Shown here in pieces: positions 17,151 through 26,012 of a stretch of 64,000 nucleotides of DNA (its first letter is position 1; every line of letters begins with the position of its first letter). Position numbers and translations under genes: made by a program. The notes under the pieces were generated by a model. It did no database searches and was not told where the DNA came from. It worked only from the letters and a program-made list of their open reading frames with translations. The stretch lies in assembly GCA_002297505.1 (NCBI GenBank), contig DBLQ01000001.1, positions 26,393-90,392 of the forward strand, written 5' to 3'. Source of the DNA: Flavobacteriales bacterium UBA720 (lineage in GTDB: Bacteria > Bacteroidota > Bacteroidia > Flavobacteriales > Weeksellaceae).

Positions 17151-18560
17151 CTACAAAGTTTTACTTTGGCAGACAAAATTGCTCAGCGGAAATTTCTCAT
17201 TTTTCTTAATGGCATTGAAGCCGCCGTCAATCTCCGTAAAATTCCTGTAACCTCTTGCCTGCAAAATACTTGCCGCAATCATACTTCTGTAACCTCCGGC
17301 ACAATGTATGTAAAAATGCTCAGAATTGTCCAGAGAATGAACCCAGTCATTAATATAAGCCAAAGGTTTGCTGTACGCTTCGTCGATATGTTCTGCCTCA
17401 TATTCGGATTCCTTTCTCACGTCGATGACTTTTACCTTGTCGGAAAATTCCTGGGAAAACTGATCAGCTGTAATTCTTCGAATCTCATCCGTTTCTTTTC
17501 CCGAATCTTTCCAGGCTTCGAAACTGCCGTTCAGATAGCCTAAGACATTATCAAATCCCACGCGGCTCAATCTTGTGATCACTTCTTCCTCAGTGCCCGC
17601 ATCAGAAACCAAAAGAATAGGCTGCTGAACATCAACAATCATAGCGCCCACCCACGGTGCAAAATCGCCTTTGATGCCGATGTTAATAGAATTGGGAATA
17701 AAACCTTTGTGAAAAATTGCTGCACTTCTCGTATCCAGAATCAAAGCGCCGGTTTCTTCCGCTGCCGTTTCAAACTCTTCAACCGACAATGGATTATTTC
17801 CCTTTTTCAGAACCTGGTCAAAACTTTCGTAGCCGTTTTTGTTCATGGCGACATTCATCCCGAAATATTGCGGCGGCGCCGTGAGGCCATCCAGCACTTC
17901 ATTGATAAAAGATTCTTTATCCGGCTGATTCAGCGCGTAATTAGTTCTTTTTTGATTTCCCAAGGTATCCACGGTTTCTTTCTGCATATTCTTTCCACAG
18001 GCAGAACCTGCGCCGTGAGCCGGATAGACGGTAATCGAATCATCCAGTGGTAAAATCTTGCTGTGCAGACTTTCATAAAGCATTCCGGCTAAATCTTTTT
18101 CTGTGAGTTCTCCGGCTTTCTGAGCCAAATCGGGTCTTCCCACATCGCCTAAAAATAAAGTATCGCCCGAGAAAATAGCTGTTTCCTGGCCATCTTCATC
18201 TATCAGAAGAAATGTAGAACTTTCCAGCGTGTGACCTGGCGTATGAAGCACTTTAATCTTAACATTTCCAACTTCAAAAATCTGATCGTCTTCTGCGATC
18301 AAGGCATCAAAATCAGGTTTAGCAGTAGGCCCGAAGACAATTGGTGCGCCGGTTTTCCGGGACAAATCCAGATGTCCGGAAACAAAATCTGCGTGGAAGT
18401 GTGTCTCAAAAATATATTTCAGTGTCACCTGGTCTTTTTCCAGTCGCTCGAGATAAGGTTTTACTTCTCTCAGAGGGTCTATAATGGCGGCTTCATTTCC
18501 GGAAACTATGTAGTAAGCGCCCTGTGCCAGGCAACCTGTGTATATCTGCTCAACCTTCAT
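17151..18560 (-). CDS. MBL-fold hydrolase fused to two rhodanese domains (persulfide dioxygenase-like)
   Basis: 469 residues. The N-terminal metallo-beta-lactamase domain has the metal motif THFHADFVSGH (His54, His56, Asp58, His63) of the ETHE1/persulfide dioxygenase and glyoxalase II group. Two rhodanese-like domains follow. The first (ALILDTRSAAIF ... LLVSDAG) lacks a catalytic Cys; the second has it in FYIHCAGGYRS (about residue 430). Such fusions act in sulfide/persulfide detoxification, with the rhodanese relaying sulfane sulfur. A thioredoxin gene lies downstream. Confidence 0.92.
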   Translation of the reverse strand: MKVEQIYTGCLAQGAYYIVSGNEAAIIDPLREVKPYLERLEKDQVTLKYIFETHFHADFVSGHLDLSRKTGAPIVFGPTAKPDFDALIAEDDQIFEVGNVKIKVLHTPGHTLESSTFLLIDEDGQETAIFSGDTLFLGDVGRPDLAQKAGELTEKDLAGMLYESLHSKILPLDDSITVYPAHGAGSACGKNMQKETVDTLGNQKRTNYALNQPDKESFINEVLDGLTAPPQYFGMNVAMNKNGYESFDQVLKKGNNPLSVEEFETAAEETGALILDTRSAAIFHKGFIPNSINIGIKGDFAPWVGAMIVDVQQPILLVSDAGTEEEVITRLSRVGFDNVLGYLNGSFEAWKDSGKETDEIRRITADQFSQEFSDKVKVIDVRKESEYEAEHIDEAYSKPLAYINDWVHSLDNSEHFYIHCAGGYRSMIAASILQARGYRNFTEIDGGFNAIKKNEKFPLSNFVCQSKTL

Positions 18561-18724
18561 TGTGGTAGATTTTGTTCAAACTTTTATTTTTAAGGTTAGT
18601 CGGTTTTAGCTTTTCGATACAAATATGAGGCTATTTGGATGAATTATAAATAATTTCCAAGTGATATTATTTATGATTCTGATATAAATTTAAACAGTTG
18701 CTTGAAAAACAGGCTTTATCAGGA

Positions 18725-19225
18725 TTATTGGCTCAGCAAAGCCCAAATTCCCACGCCAATTCCGGTGTAAGCGGCTACAGTCAGAATGTCCGCAACAGGC
18801 TGCGAAAAACGACGCTCTGCAATGGTAGACTGGTTAATCTGATTTTTATGAAACTTGAGTATTTTTTTTGGCTTATGAATGACATTCGCTACCAAAGTAT
18901 CGCTTTCCCACTGTTTCACCTGGATTTTATAACTTCTGTCCGCCACATCAATTTTGTAAAATTTGTTGGGCTCCAATTTTTCAGTAACAGATGTCGGTTT
19001 CGGCTTGGCAGGTTTGTTCTGAGGACGCGTTCTGCTCACCTTGGCTTCTGACATATCCATTGTGGCCTGATTCGCACTCATGGCAATTTTGGGATTGCGC
19101 GCGTCGGCAGCCGCCGGAGTTTCCTGTTTGGCCGCAGGGACTTCTTCGGATTCTGCAGGGATTTTATAAGTATAACAGTTGGTGAGCGATAAAGGAAGTA
19201 AAAGGAGATAAAGATACTTTTTCAT
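18725..19225 (-). CDS. Putative lipoprotein, function unknown
   Basis: 166 residues from the ATG at 19225 (the 19243 start adds six residues ahead of the signal). The signal is MKKYLYLLLLPLSLTNC with lipobox LTNC (Cys17). An Ala/Glu/Lys-rich low-complexity linker follows (to about residue 85), then a block NKFYKIDVADRSYKIQVKQWESDTLVANV and a single hydrophobic C-terminal helix (VADILTVAAYTGIGVGIWALL). This domain, also echoed in the smaller protein at 22705-23031, looks like a repeated flavobacterial envelope theme. I do not know its role. Confidence 0.82.
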   Translation of the reverse strand: MKKYLYLLLLPLSLTNCYTYKIPAESEEVPAAKQETPAAADARNPKIAMSANQATMDMSEAKVSRTRPQNKPAKPKPTSVTEKLEPNKFYKIDVADRSYKIQVKQWESDTLVANVIHKPKKILKFHKNQINQSTIAERRFSQPVADILTVAAYTGIGVGIWALLSQ

Positions 19226-19325
19226 TCGGTAGACTTTGGTCATTTTTATTTTAAAGTTAAGCAGTTTTTCGCTTTAATTGTAGCATTGGCTGCATCAGTA
19301 GCCAAATTTACTAATTAAACGGATT

Positions 19326-19356
19326 AAATCGGATTTTCTTTTGGCAAGTCCGATTT
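19326..19356 (+). terminator. Hairpin upstream of mutS
   Basis: AAATCGGA pairs with TCCGATTT around a 15-nt loop and is followed by TTTTA. No plus-strand gene ends before it, so either it is an unassigned regulatory hairpin or it terminates an unseen short transcript. Confidence 0.35.
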
Positions 19357-19447
19357 TAGGCTTCATTTCAATCGCAATGATACCGCCAGCCGCGCCCGCA
19401 GTTCTCAGAATTTATTTTGTAAATTAGCGCTTCTAAAATTCAGACCC

Positions 19448-22027
19448 TTGGCAAAGAAAGAAACTCCGTTAATGACGCAATACAATACCATCAAGGCCAA
19501 ATATCCTGATGCGCTGTTGCTGTTCCGTGTTGGAGATTTCTACGAAACCTTTGGCCAGGATGCAATCAAGACGTCTCAGATTCTCGGCATTGTACTAACC
19601 AAAAGAGCCAATGGCGAAGGTCATATCGAATTGGCCGGGTTTCCGCACCATTCCGTAGATTCTTATCTGCCCAAATTGGTAAGAGCCGGCATGCGCGTGG
19701 CAATCTGCGACCAGCTGGAAGATCCCAAGTCTGTCAAAGGTATTGTAAAGCGTGGCGTTACCGAGCTGGTGACGCCAGGTGTAACCTTTAATGACCAGGT
19801 TTTAAATTCCAAGAAAAATAACTTCCTGCTTTCTTTACACAAGGAAAAGGAGAAATACGGAATGGCGCTGGTGGATGTGTCTACCGGAGAATTTCTGGTG
19901 AGCGAAGGCAATCTGGAAAAGCTGCTTCACATTGTCCACACCTTCGATCCTAGCGAGATTATTTACCAGAGAACATCCGAAATTCCGGCGCAGCTGAAAA
20001 ATAAAAACGTTTTTAAATTAGAAGACTGGGCCTTCCGCTATCCGTATGCTTACGAAAAACTGACCGCACACTTCAAAACACAGTCTCTGAAAGGTTTTGG
20101 AATTGAGGAATTCAAACTGGGAATTACCGCGGCAGGCGCCATTTTCGCTTATCTGGTAGAGGACACGCACCATGCTTTACTTCAGCACATTACCAAGATT
20201 CAGGTGATTCCTCAGGACGATTTTCTGATGATGGACAATTTTACGTTAAGAAATCTGGAAATTGTTTACGCAGCCAATCATCAGGGAAAATCATTGCTGG
20301 ACATTATCGATAAAACCTGTACGCCGATGGGTGGACGACTGCTGAGACGACGCCTGATCCTTCCACTGAAAAACATCGGAGATATCAACAGACGCCTGAG
20401 CCTCATTGAGTTCCTTAACAAAGAAGATGCTCTGAAATACGATATCAAGGATCTGCTGAAAGGCATTTCGGATCTGGACAGGCTGATCGGGAAACTGGCG
20501 GCAGAAAAAATTTGTCCCAAGGAGTTGGGTTATCTCCGTCAGAGCATCATGAACATTAATGAAATCCGGAAAAGGCTTCTGAAATTCCCGGATGTTCTGG
20601 CCTGGATTGATCCTTTTGTAAACCTGGAGGAATTGATAGATTTAATTTCAAAGCACCTGAATGATGAACTTCCCGTGAACATCAATAAGGGAAGAGTCAT
20701 CAGAGAAGGCATTTCGGAGGAACTCGACAAACTGAGAAATCTCCAGAGCAAAGGCCGCGGTTTTTTGGATGAAATGTGCCAGCGTGAAATTGAAAGAACA
20801 GGAATCACAAGTCTGAAGATCGATTTCAATGGCGTGTTCGGGTATTACATTGAAGTCAGAAATACGCATAAGGATAAAGTTCCTGAAGACTGGATCCGGA
20901 AACAGACTTTGGTGAATGCCGAACGCTACATTACAGAAGAGCTAAAGGAATATGAGAGCCAGATCCTGGGCGCAGAGGACAAAATCGGGAAGTTAGAATT
21001 AGAACTGTACCGAAATGTCTGCGACAATGTTTTGATCTACATCGATCAATTACAGGAAAACTCTAAGCTGATTGGTGAGCTGGATTGTGCTGCCGGCCTG
21101 TCCGAGCTTTCTGTAGAAGATAATTATACCAAGCCGATTCTTAACGATTCGTTCTCCATCAACATAAAGGAAGGACGACATCCGATCATCGAAAAATCAT
21201 TGCCATTGGGCGAATCTTACATCCCGAATGATGTTTTCCTGGACCGCGATTCTCAGCAGATCATCATGGTAACAGGGCCGAACATGGCTGGTAAGTCGGC
21301 CATCCTGAGACAGACTGCGATTATTGCATTGCTGGCTCAGATCGGGAGTTTTGTTCCGGCGAAACACGCTGAGATCGGAACTCTGGACAATATTTTTACC
21401 AGAGTAGGTGCAACGGACAATCTATCTGCAGGCGAATCAACATTTATGGTGGAGATGAATGAGGCTGCGAATATCCTTAATAATATCTCGGACCGAAGCC
21501 TGATCCTGCTTGACGAAATCGGCCGCGGTACGTCTACTTATGACGGGGTTTCCATTGCCTGGGCCATCGCCGAATATCTGCATCAGCACCCTACACAGCC
21601 CAAAACCTTGTTTGCAACACACTACCACGAACTCAACGAGATGTCGGTTAACTTTGAGAGAATCAAAAACTTTCATGTGTCCATCCAGGAAGCGAAAGGC
21701 AATATCATCTTTCTGAGGAAGCTGATATCCGGTGGAAGCGAACATAGCTTTGGTATCCACGTCGCGAAGCTGGCCGGGATGCCTTCCAAGGTCGTTAACC
21801 GAGCCAATGAGATTCTAAAAACATTGGAATCAACAAGAACAACACAAGATTCGGGTGAGAAAATAAAACGAGTGACCGAAGAAAACCTTCAGCTTTCATT
21901 TTTTCAGCTGGACGATCCGGTTCTGGAAAATATCCGTGAAGAATTGACCAAAATCGACATCAATACTTTGACACCAATTGAAGCGTTGATGAAGCTGAAT
22001 GCAATTAAGAAAATGATCGGGAAATAG
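19448..22027 (+). CDS. mutS: DNA mismatch repair protein MutS
   Basis: 859 residues, standard MutS length. The mismatch-reading motif FRVGDFYETF (Phe31, Glu33) is at the N-terminus, and the ATPase domain shows Walker A GPNMAGKS (about 610-617), Walker B LILLDEIGRGTSTYDG and FATHYHEL. MutS binds mismatches and recruits MutL. TTG at 19448 is taken as the start because MAKKETPLMTQYN is the conserved flavobacterial N-terminus and no upstream ATG is in frame. It converges directly (0 nt) on the small lipoprotein gene at 22028. Confidence 0.98.
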   Translation: MAKKETPLMTQYNTIKAKYPDALLLFRVGDFYETFGQDAIKTSQILGIVLTKRANGEGHIELAGFPHHSVDSYLPKLVRAGMRVAICDQLEDPKSVKGIVKRGVTELVTPGVTFNDQVLNSKKNNFLLSLHKEKEKYGMALVDVSTGEFLVSEGNLEKLLHIVHTFDPSEIIYQRTSEIPAQLKNKNVFKLEDWAFRYPYAYEKLTAHFKTQSLKGFGIEEFKLGITAAGAIFAYLVEDTHHALLQHITKIQVIPQDDFLMMDNFTLRNLEIVYAANHQGKSLLDIIDKTCTPMGGRLLRRRLILPLKNIGDINRRLSLIEFLNKEDALKYDIKDLLKGISDLDRLIGKLAAEKICPKELGYLRQSIMNINEIRKRLLKFPDVLAWIDPFVNLEELIDLISKHLNDELPVNINKGRVIREGISEELDKLRNLQSKGRGFLDEMCQREIERTGITSLKIDFNGVFGYYIEVRNTHKDKVPEDWIRKQTLVNAERYITEELKEYESQILGAEDKIGKLELELYRNVCDNVLIYIDQLQENSKLIGELDCAAGLSELSVEDNYTKPILNDSFSINIKEGRHPIIEKSLPLGESYIPNDVFLDRDSQQIIMVTGPNMAGKSAILRQTAIIALLAQIGSFVPAKHAEIGTLDNIFTRVGATDNLSAGESTFMVEMNEAANILNNISDRSLILLDEIGRGTSTYDGVSIAWAIAEYLHQHPTQPKTLFATHYHELNEMSVNFERIKNFHVSIQEAKGNIIFLRKLISGGSEHSFGIHVAKLAGMPSKVVNRANEILKTLESTRTTQDSGEKIKRVTEENLQLSFFQLDDPVLENIREELTKIDINTLTPIEALMKLNAIKKMIGK

Positions 22028-22204
22028 TTAATTCTCACTCACGGTATCGGCTTCTTTTTCCGGAGACAATGCTGCGGAGTCTACACCTTTGTTGCGCATG
22101 TGCTCTGCGCTGTGGTCGGTTTTACGTTCCTCACGTTTGTCCTTATCCGGCACACAGCTTAAAATCAATGATGAGGTGGCGATGATGAATAATAGCTTTT
22201 TCAT
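22028..22204 (-). CDS. Small lipoprotein
   Basis: 58 residues from the ATG at 22204. MKKLLFIIATSSLILSC is a full lipoprotein signal with Cys17; the rest is a short hydrophilic Lys/Glu/Asp-rich tail (PDKDKREERKTDHSAEH) without recognisable domain. Small lipoproteins of this kind are common in the group and their roles are unknown. Confidence 0.7.
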   Translation of the reverse strand: MKKLLFIIATSSLILSCVPDKDKREERKTDHSAEHMRNKGVDSAALSPEKEADTVSEN

Positions 22205-22337
22205 AAGATTAAGTTTATTGGAAACCGATTCCAAAAATCAAACCGAAAAGTTTGAAGTCCGTAATCATTGACCTGTAGATACAAAAAAACCGAAGTAATA
22301 TTTACCTCGATTTTCTGTTTTAATTTAAAACTGTACC

Positions 22338-22718
22338 GTGAGCGTTAACCTAAAATTCAATTACAAAGACTTACTGATTGCGCTTGCAATCTTATTTTTC
22401 GAAATTTTAATAGCCACGAAGTTCAAAGACATTTTCTTCGTGAGAGCTTATCTGGGCGATGTTTTAGTGGTGATACTCATCTATTATTCCGTCAAAGCAT
22501 TTTTCGATTTCAATGCCACAAAACTGATTGTCGGGATTTTCATTTTTTCTTGTCTCATTGAGTTTGCACAATATTTTCACTTTGGAGAAATGATGGGCTT
22601 CAAGGACAATCGCATCATGATGATTGTCCTTGGCAACTCCTTCAGCTGGCTGGATATTTTGTGCTATTTTGCAGGCTGCGCCGTGCTTTTCCTGATCTCA
22701 AAAATCAGATCGGAATAA
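22338..22718 (+). CDS. DUF2809 domain-containing membrane protein
   Basis: 126 residues with four hydrophobic helices. The sequence (IFFVRAYLGDVLVVILIYYSVKAF ... IEFAQYFHFGEMMG ... FSWLDILCYFAGC) matches my memory of DUF2809, a small integral membrane family of unknown function. It begins with GTG at 22338; no in-frame ATG precedes the first helix. The 3' end overlaps the convergent lipoprotein gene by 14 nt. Confidence 0.85.
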   Translation: MSVNLKFNYKDLLIALAILFFEILIATKFKDIFFVRAYLGDVLVVILIYYSVKAFFDFNATKLIVGIFIFSCLIEFAQYFHFGEMMGFKDNRIMMIVLGNSFSWLDILCYFAGCAVLFLISKIRSE

Positions 22719-23031
22719 AAATTACAGCGGCCACAGCGGCCAGCGCGATGATTACAGAAGCAACAACATCCGGCTTTTTAATTTCGCGCACTTGGCTTTT
22801 TTCCACTTCCACCATTTCGCCGGTTTTTGTCTTGCCGTAGATTTTTGTGGCATCCACTTTCACAATTTCCAGCTTCTGTGTTTTGGCGTCTTTGGTCACT
22901 ACCGTGTATCGCTTATATAGATCCAGCGAGTTGTCTGTCATCGGACGATTGGGAGAAACCACTCTCGTCTGGCAGGACATTACAAAGATTGCCATTGCGA
23001 AGATCCAGCATAAATTTTTAAAAAATTTCAT
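22705..23031 (-). CDS. Putative lipoprotein with C-terminal membrane helix
   Basis: 108 residues. The signal ends in VMSC (Cys20), followed by a small domain SLDLYKRYTVVTKDAKTQKLEIVKVDATKIYGKTKTGEMVEVEKSQVREIKKPD that looks like a short beta-barrel-like module, then a hydrophobic C-terminal helix (VVASVIIALAAVAAVIFIPI). The layout is similar to the C-terminal half of the 18725-19225 lipoprotein. Unknown function. Confidence 0.78.
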   Translation of the reverse strand: MKFFKNLCWIFAMAIFVMSCQTRVVSPNRPMTDNSLDLYKRYTVVTKDAKTQKLEIVKVDATKIYGKTKTGEMVEVEKSQVREIKKPDVVASVIIALAAVAAVIFIPI

Positions 23032-23080
23032 TATCTAATGGGATATTATAATTTAGTTTCAAAATTAATAAAATAATCGG

Positions 23081-24295
23081 TTAATTCATGTTAAGATATT
23101 GTGAGATTAACCATGCTTCACTCCAGCACGCCTGGAAGTTGAAACCTCCTGTAACGGCATCAATATCAAGAACTTCGCCGCAAATATAAAAATCCGGCAG
23201 GAGTTTAGACGCCATGTTTTTGAAGTTGATTTCCTTCAGGTCTACACCACCGGCCGTCACAAATTCGTCCTTGTACGTAGATTTTCCGCTGACTTTCATC
23301 TTATGCCTGCAAAGAGCATCGATAATTTGGCTCATCTCTTTACCCGAAAGGTTGGCAACCTGCTTTTCCGGATTGATGGCCGAAAGTTCCAAAATCTTAC
23401 TCCAAAAACGGTTCGTCACATTGAAGATCTTAGACTGTCCGATGGACTTTTTCGGATGCTGATTTTTATGTTGTTTCAGAGCTTCCTCTGCTTCCGTGAC
23501 TGGTATCGAGATAAAATTGACTTCAATTTCGAACTTGTATTTCAACGCTGCCAGGCTTCTCGCTTCCCAAGCGGAAATTTTCAGGATCGCCGGCCCGGAA
23601 AGTCCCCAGTGCGTAATGAGCAATGGACCGGATTCTACGGTTTTGAGACTTGGGATCCGGACCTCTGCGTTTTCAAAACTCGTTCCCATCAAATCTTTCA
23701 GTAAGGCATCTTTAATATTAAAAGTGAAAAGCGAAGGCACAGGCTCAATAATCTGGTGACCCAAATTTTCAATGATTTTCAATGATTTGGGCGAGCTTCC
23801 TGTGGCGTAAATCACGATGTCGGCATGGAGATCACCATGCTTGGTTCTGATTTGATATTGATGGAGATCCCGAACGATTTCCGTAACAGAAACCTGCGTG
23901 CGGATTTCAAATTTTTTGTTCTGAACTTCCTGTATCATCGCATTCATGATGCTTTGCGATGCATTGGAAACCGGGAATACACGGTTGTCGTCCTCAATTT
24001 TGAGAGGAACATTTCTGGTCTCGAACCAATCCATCGTATCACCGGGCTGGAATTTTGTGAAAACGCCTCGCAATTCCTTGTTGCCCCTCGGATAAAACTG
24101 CGTCAGTTCCCGAGGATCAAAGCAGGCGTGCGTCACGTTGCACCTGCCGCCGCCGGAGATTTTTACTTTCTGCAGCACATCGGAGTTCTGTTCCAGAATC
24201 GTGACATGATACTTTTGCTGATCCAGATTGGCAGCCGCAAAAAAACCGGAAGCGCCACCGCCAATGATGATGATTTTCTTTTTCTCGGAATTCAT
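23081..24295 (-). CDS. NAD(P)/FAD-dependent oxidoreductase, HI0933/YhiN family
   Basis: 404 residues. The N-terminal Rossmann motif GGGASGFFAA (residues 12-21) binds FAD, and the signature KISGGGRCNVTHA follows at about 46-58. The C-terminal block GEVLDIDAVTGGFNFQACWSEAW is diagnostic of the HI0933/BaiN-like flavoprotein family. The physiological substrate of most members is unknown. A TAATTTTG box ends 5 nt before the start codon, so the mRNA may be leaderless. Divergent from the thioesterase gene at 24365. Confidence 0.93.
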   Translation of the reverse strand: MNSEKKKIIIIGGGASGFFAAANLDQQKYHVTILEQNSDVLQKVKISGGGRCNVTHACFDPRELTQFYPRGNKELRGVFTKFQPGDTMDWFETRNVPLKIEDDNRVFPVSNASQSIMNAMIQEVQNKKFEIRTQVSVTEIVRDLHQYQIRTKHGDLHADIVIYATGSSPKSLKIIENLGHQIIEPVPSLFTFNIKDALLKDLMGTSFENAEVRIPSLKTVESGPLLITHWGLSGPAILKISAWEARSLAALKYKFEIEVNFISIPVTEAEEALKQHKNQHPKKSIGQSKIFNVTNRFWSKILELSAINPEKQVANLSGKEMSQIIDALCRHKMKVSGKSTYKDEFVTAGGVDLKEINFKNMASKLLPDFYICGEVLDIDAVTGGFNFQACWSEAWLISQYLNMN

Positions 24296-24300
24296 TGCTG

Positions 24301-24308
24301 CAAAATTA
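24301..24308 (-). promoter_or_regulatory. -7 box (TAATTTTG) of the HI0933 flavoprotein gene
   Basis: A perfect TAnnTTTG whose last base is only 5 nt before the ATG, which would place transcription start at or near the start codon. Confidence 0.5.
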
Positions 24309-24334
24309 CATTTTTAATATCCACCTCAAATGGT

Positions 24335-24342
24335 TAATTTTG
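24335..24342 (+). promoter_or_regulatory. -7 box (TAATTTTG) of the thioesterase gene
   Basis: A perfect TAnnTTTG, 22 nt before the ATG at 24365. At the -33 position is TTT rather than TTG. Confidence 0.5.
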
Positions 24343-24364
24343 AACATTCATTAAATTAAATAAA

Positions 24365-24859
24365 ATGTCTGTATATTACCATAAATTCGAGGTCCGCTGG
24401 AGTGATATTGATGCCAACCGTCATCTCGGCAATTCTACCTACGTTGATTACTGCTCACAAACCAGAATGGCTTTCCTCAACAAAAATAAAATTGGTCTCA
24501 CGCAGCTGAACCGCTGGGGCGTAGGTCCGGTGATGCTACATGAGCGTTATTCTTTTTTCAAGGAGATCTATGCGGATCAGACGGTTTTTGTCGGGCTGGA
24601 AGTTGCCGCACTTTCGGAGGATGGATCCATCTATCAGTTCATCCATAAGTTCTACCTGCCGGATGGGACGCATTGTGCCACTGCAGAAGCTACTGGGGTA
24701 TGGATTGATATGATGCTGCGGAAAACCACCACACCACCGGACGATATTATGGAAGTAATGAACGAATACAAATCTGCCGACGTCCAGACCATCTCACGGG
24801 AATACCTGAAAACCTTGCCGTTTCGTCCGGAGAATGTAGATGCTGGCTTGTTCCAATAA
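24365..24859 (+). CDS. Acyl-CoA thioesterase (hotdog fold, 4-HBT type)
   Basis: 164 residues. VRWSDIDANRHLGNSTYVDYCSQTRMAFL at 10-38 contains the conserved D-x-N-x-H-x-x-N/x hotdog active-site motif of YbgC/4-hydroxybenzoyl-CoA thioesterase-like enzymes, which hydrolyse acyl-CoA thioesters in the cytoplasm. The chain specificity cannot be told. A 22-bp perfect palindrome lies between it and thiL. Confidence 0.9.
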   Translation: MSVYYHKFEVRWSDIDANRHLGNSTYVDYCSQTRMAFLNKNKIGLTQLNRWGVGPVMLHERYSFFKEIYADQTVFVGLEVAALSEDGSIYQFIHKFYLPDGTHCATAEATGVWIDMMLRKTTTPPDDIMEVMNEYKSADVQTISREYLKTLPFRPENVDAGLFQ

Positions 24860-24862
24860 CAG

Positions 24863-24884
24863 TTAACCTAAAATTTTAGGTTAA
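24863..24884. terminator. 22-bp perfect palindrome between thioesterase and thiL
   Basis: TTAACCTAAAA followed immediately by its complement TTTTAGGTTAA. As RNA it could form a stem with the central AAAATTTT as loop, but there is no proper U-tract. It could be a weak terminator or a dimer-protein operator in front of thiL (27 nt away). Confidence 0.4.
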
Positions 24885-24910
24885 ATTTAAACTATTTAAA
24901 TTTTATAAAA

Positions 24911-25966
24911 ATGCTCGAAGATAAATCACCACAACTGACGCCGATTTCCAAACTGGGAGAATTTGGCCTGATTAAACATTTGACGGAGAATTTTCCTGTC
25001 GTTCAGGAATCCACACAGCTTTCCATCGGTGATGATGCCGCTGTTATCGATGCGGGCGATAAGAAAGTTGTCCTTTCTACAGATATGCTGGCGGAAGGCG
25101 TTCACTTCAACCTGGGCTACGTACCGCTGAAACATCTTGGTTACAAAGCGGTTGTAGTAAATCTGAGCGATATCGCAGCAATGAACGCTACACCAACACA
25201 GGTTTTGGTTTCTGTTGCCGTTTCCAACCGTTTTCCGGTGGAAGCGCTGGAGGAAATCTATGCCGGAATTGCATTGGCTTGCAGCCGTTATCAGGTGGAT
25301 CTCATTGGAGGCGACACCACCAGTTCCAATGCGGGACTTGTAATCAGTATCACAGCCGTTGGTCTTCAGGCTGAAGATAAAATTGTGAAGAGAAGCGGTG
25401 CCAAAGCCAATGATCTTTTGGTAGTGACCGGCGATCTTGGAGGTGCTTATCTGGGACTTCAGATTTTGGAGAGAGAGCATTCTGTTTATTTAGCAAATCC
25501 GGATATGCAGCCTGAGATGGAAGGCTACGACTATATTCTGGAACGCCAGCTGAAACCGGAAGCAAGAACCGATATCCGAAAGAAACTCGAAGAGCTGGAC
25601 ATTGTGCCTACATCCATGATTGATGTTTCGGATGGATTGGCATCAGAAATTCTTCATCTTTCCGATCAGTCCAAAGTTGGGTTTCATCTTTATGAAGAAA
25701 AGATCCCGCTGGACAGTACGATGATTGCTACAGCCGAAGAACTGAACCTTAATCCTGCCATGGCCGCGCTGAATGGCGGCGAAGATTACGAATTGCTGTT
25801 TACTATTGCGCCTTCTGATTTTGATAAGATCAAAAACCATCCGGACTTTACAATTATAGGTCACGCTACGGAGCATGCATCCGGAAATTACCTGGTGGCA
25901 AGAGGCTCCAATCAATTGATTCCGCTCACTGCACAGGGCTGGGACGCATTCCTGAACGGAGAATAA
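24911..25966 (+). CDS. thiL: Thiamine-monophosphate kinase
   Basis: ThiL phosphorylates thiamine monophosphate to thiamine pyrophosphate with ATP. The 351 residues contain the PurM/ThiL fold blocks SIGDDAAVIDAGDKKVVLSTDMLAEGVHF (about 42-70), VNLSDIAAMNATP, DLIGGDTTSSN, and MIDVSDGLASEILHL (about 236-250) that bind metals and nucleotide. No thiamine biosynthesis gene or TPP riboswitch is seen beside it. Confidence 0.96.
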   Translation: MLEDKSPQLTPISKLGEFGLIKHLTENFPVVQESTQLSIGDDAAVIDAGDKKVVLSTDMLAEGVHFNLGYVPLKHLGYKAVVVNLSDIAAMNATPTQVLVSVAVSNRFPVEALEEIYAGIALACSRYQVDLIGGDTTSSNAGLVISITAVGLQAEDKIVKRSGAKANDLLVVTGDLGGAYLGLQILEREHSVYLANPDMQPEMEGYDYILERQLKPEARTDIRKKLEELDIVPTSMIDVSDGLASEILHLSDQSKVGFHLYEEKIPLDSTMIATAEELNLNPAMAALNGGEDYELLFTIAPSDFDKIKNHPDFTIIGHATEHASGNYLVARGSNQLIPLTAQGWDAFLNGE

Positions 25967-26012
25967 TTTTTGGAATAAAACTTGTAAATCACAAATAAAT
26001 TTTGAATATACG

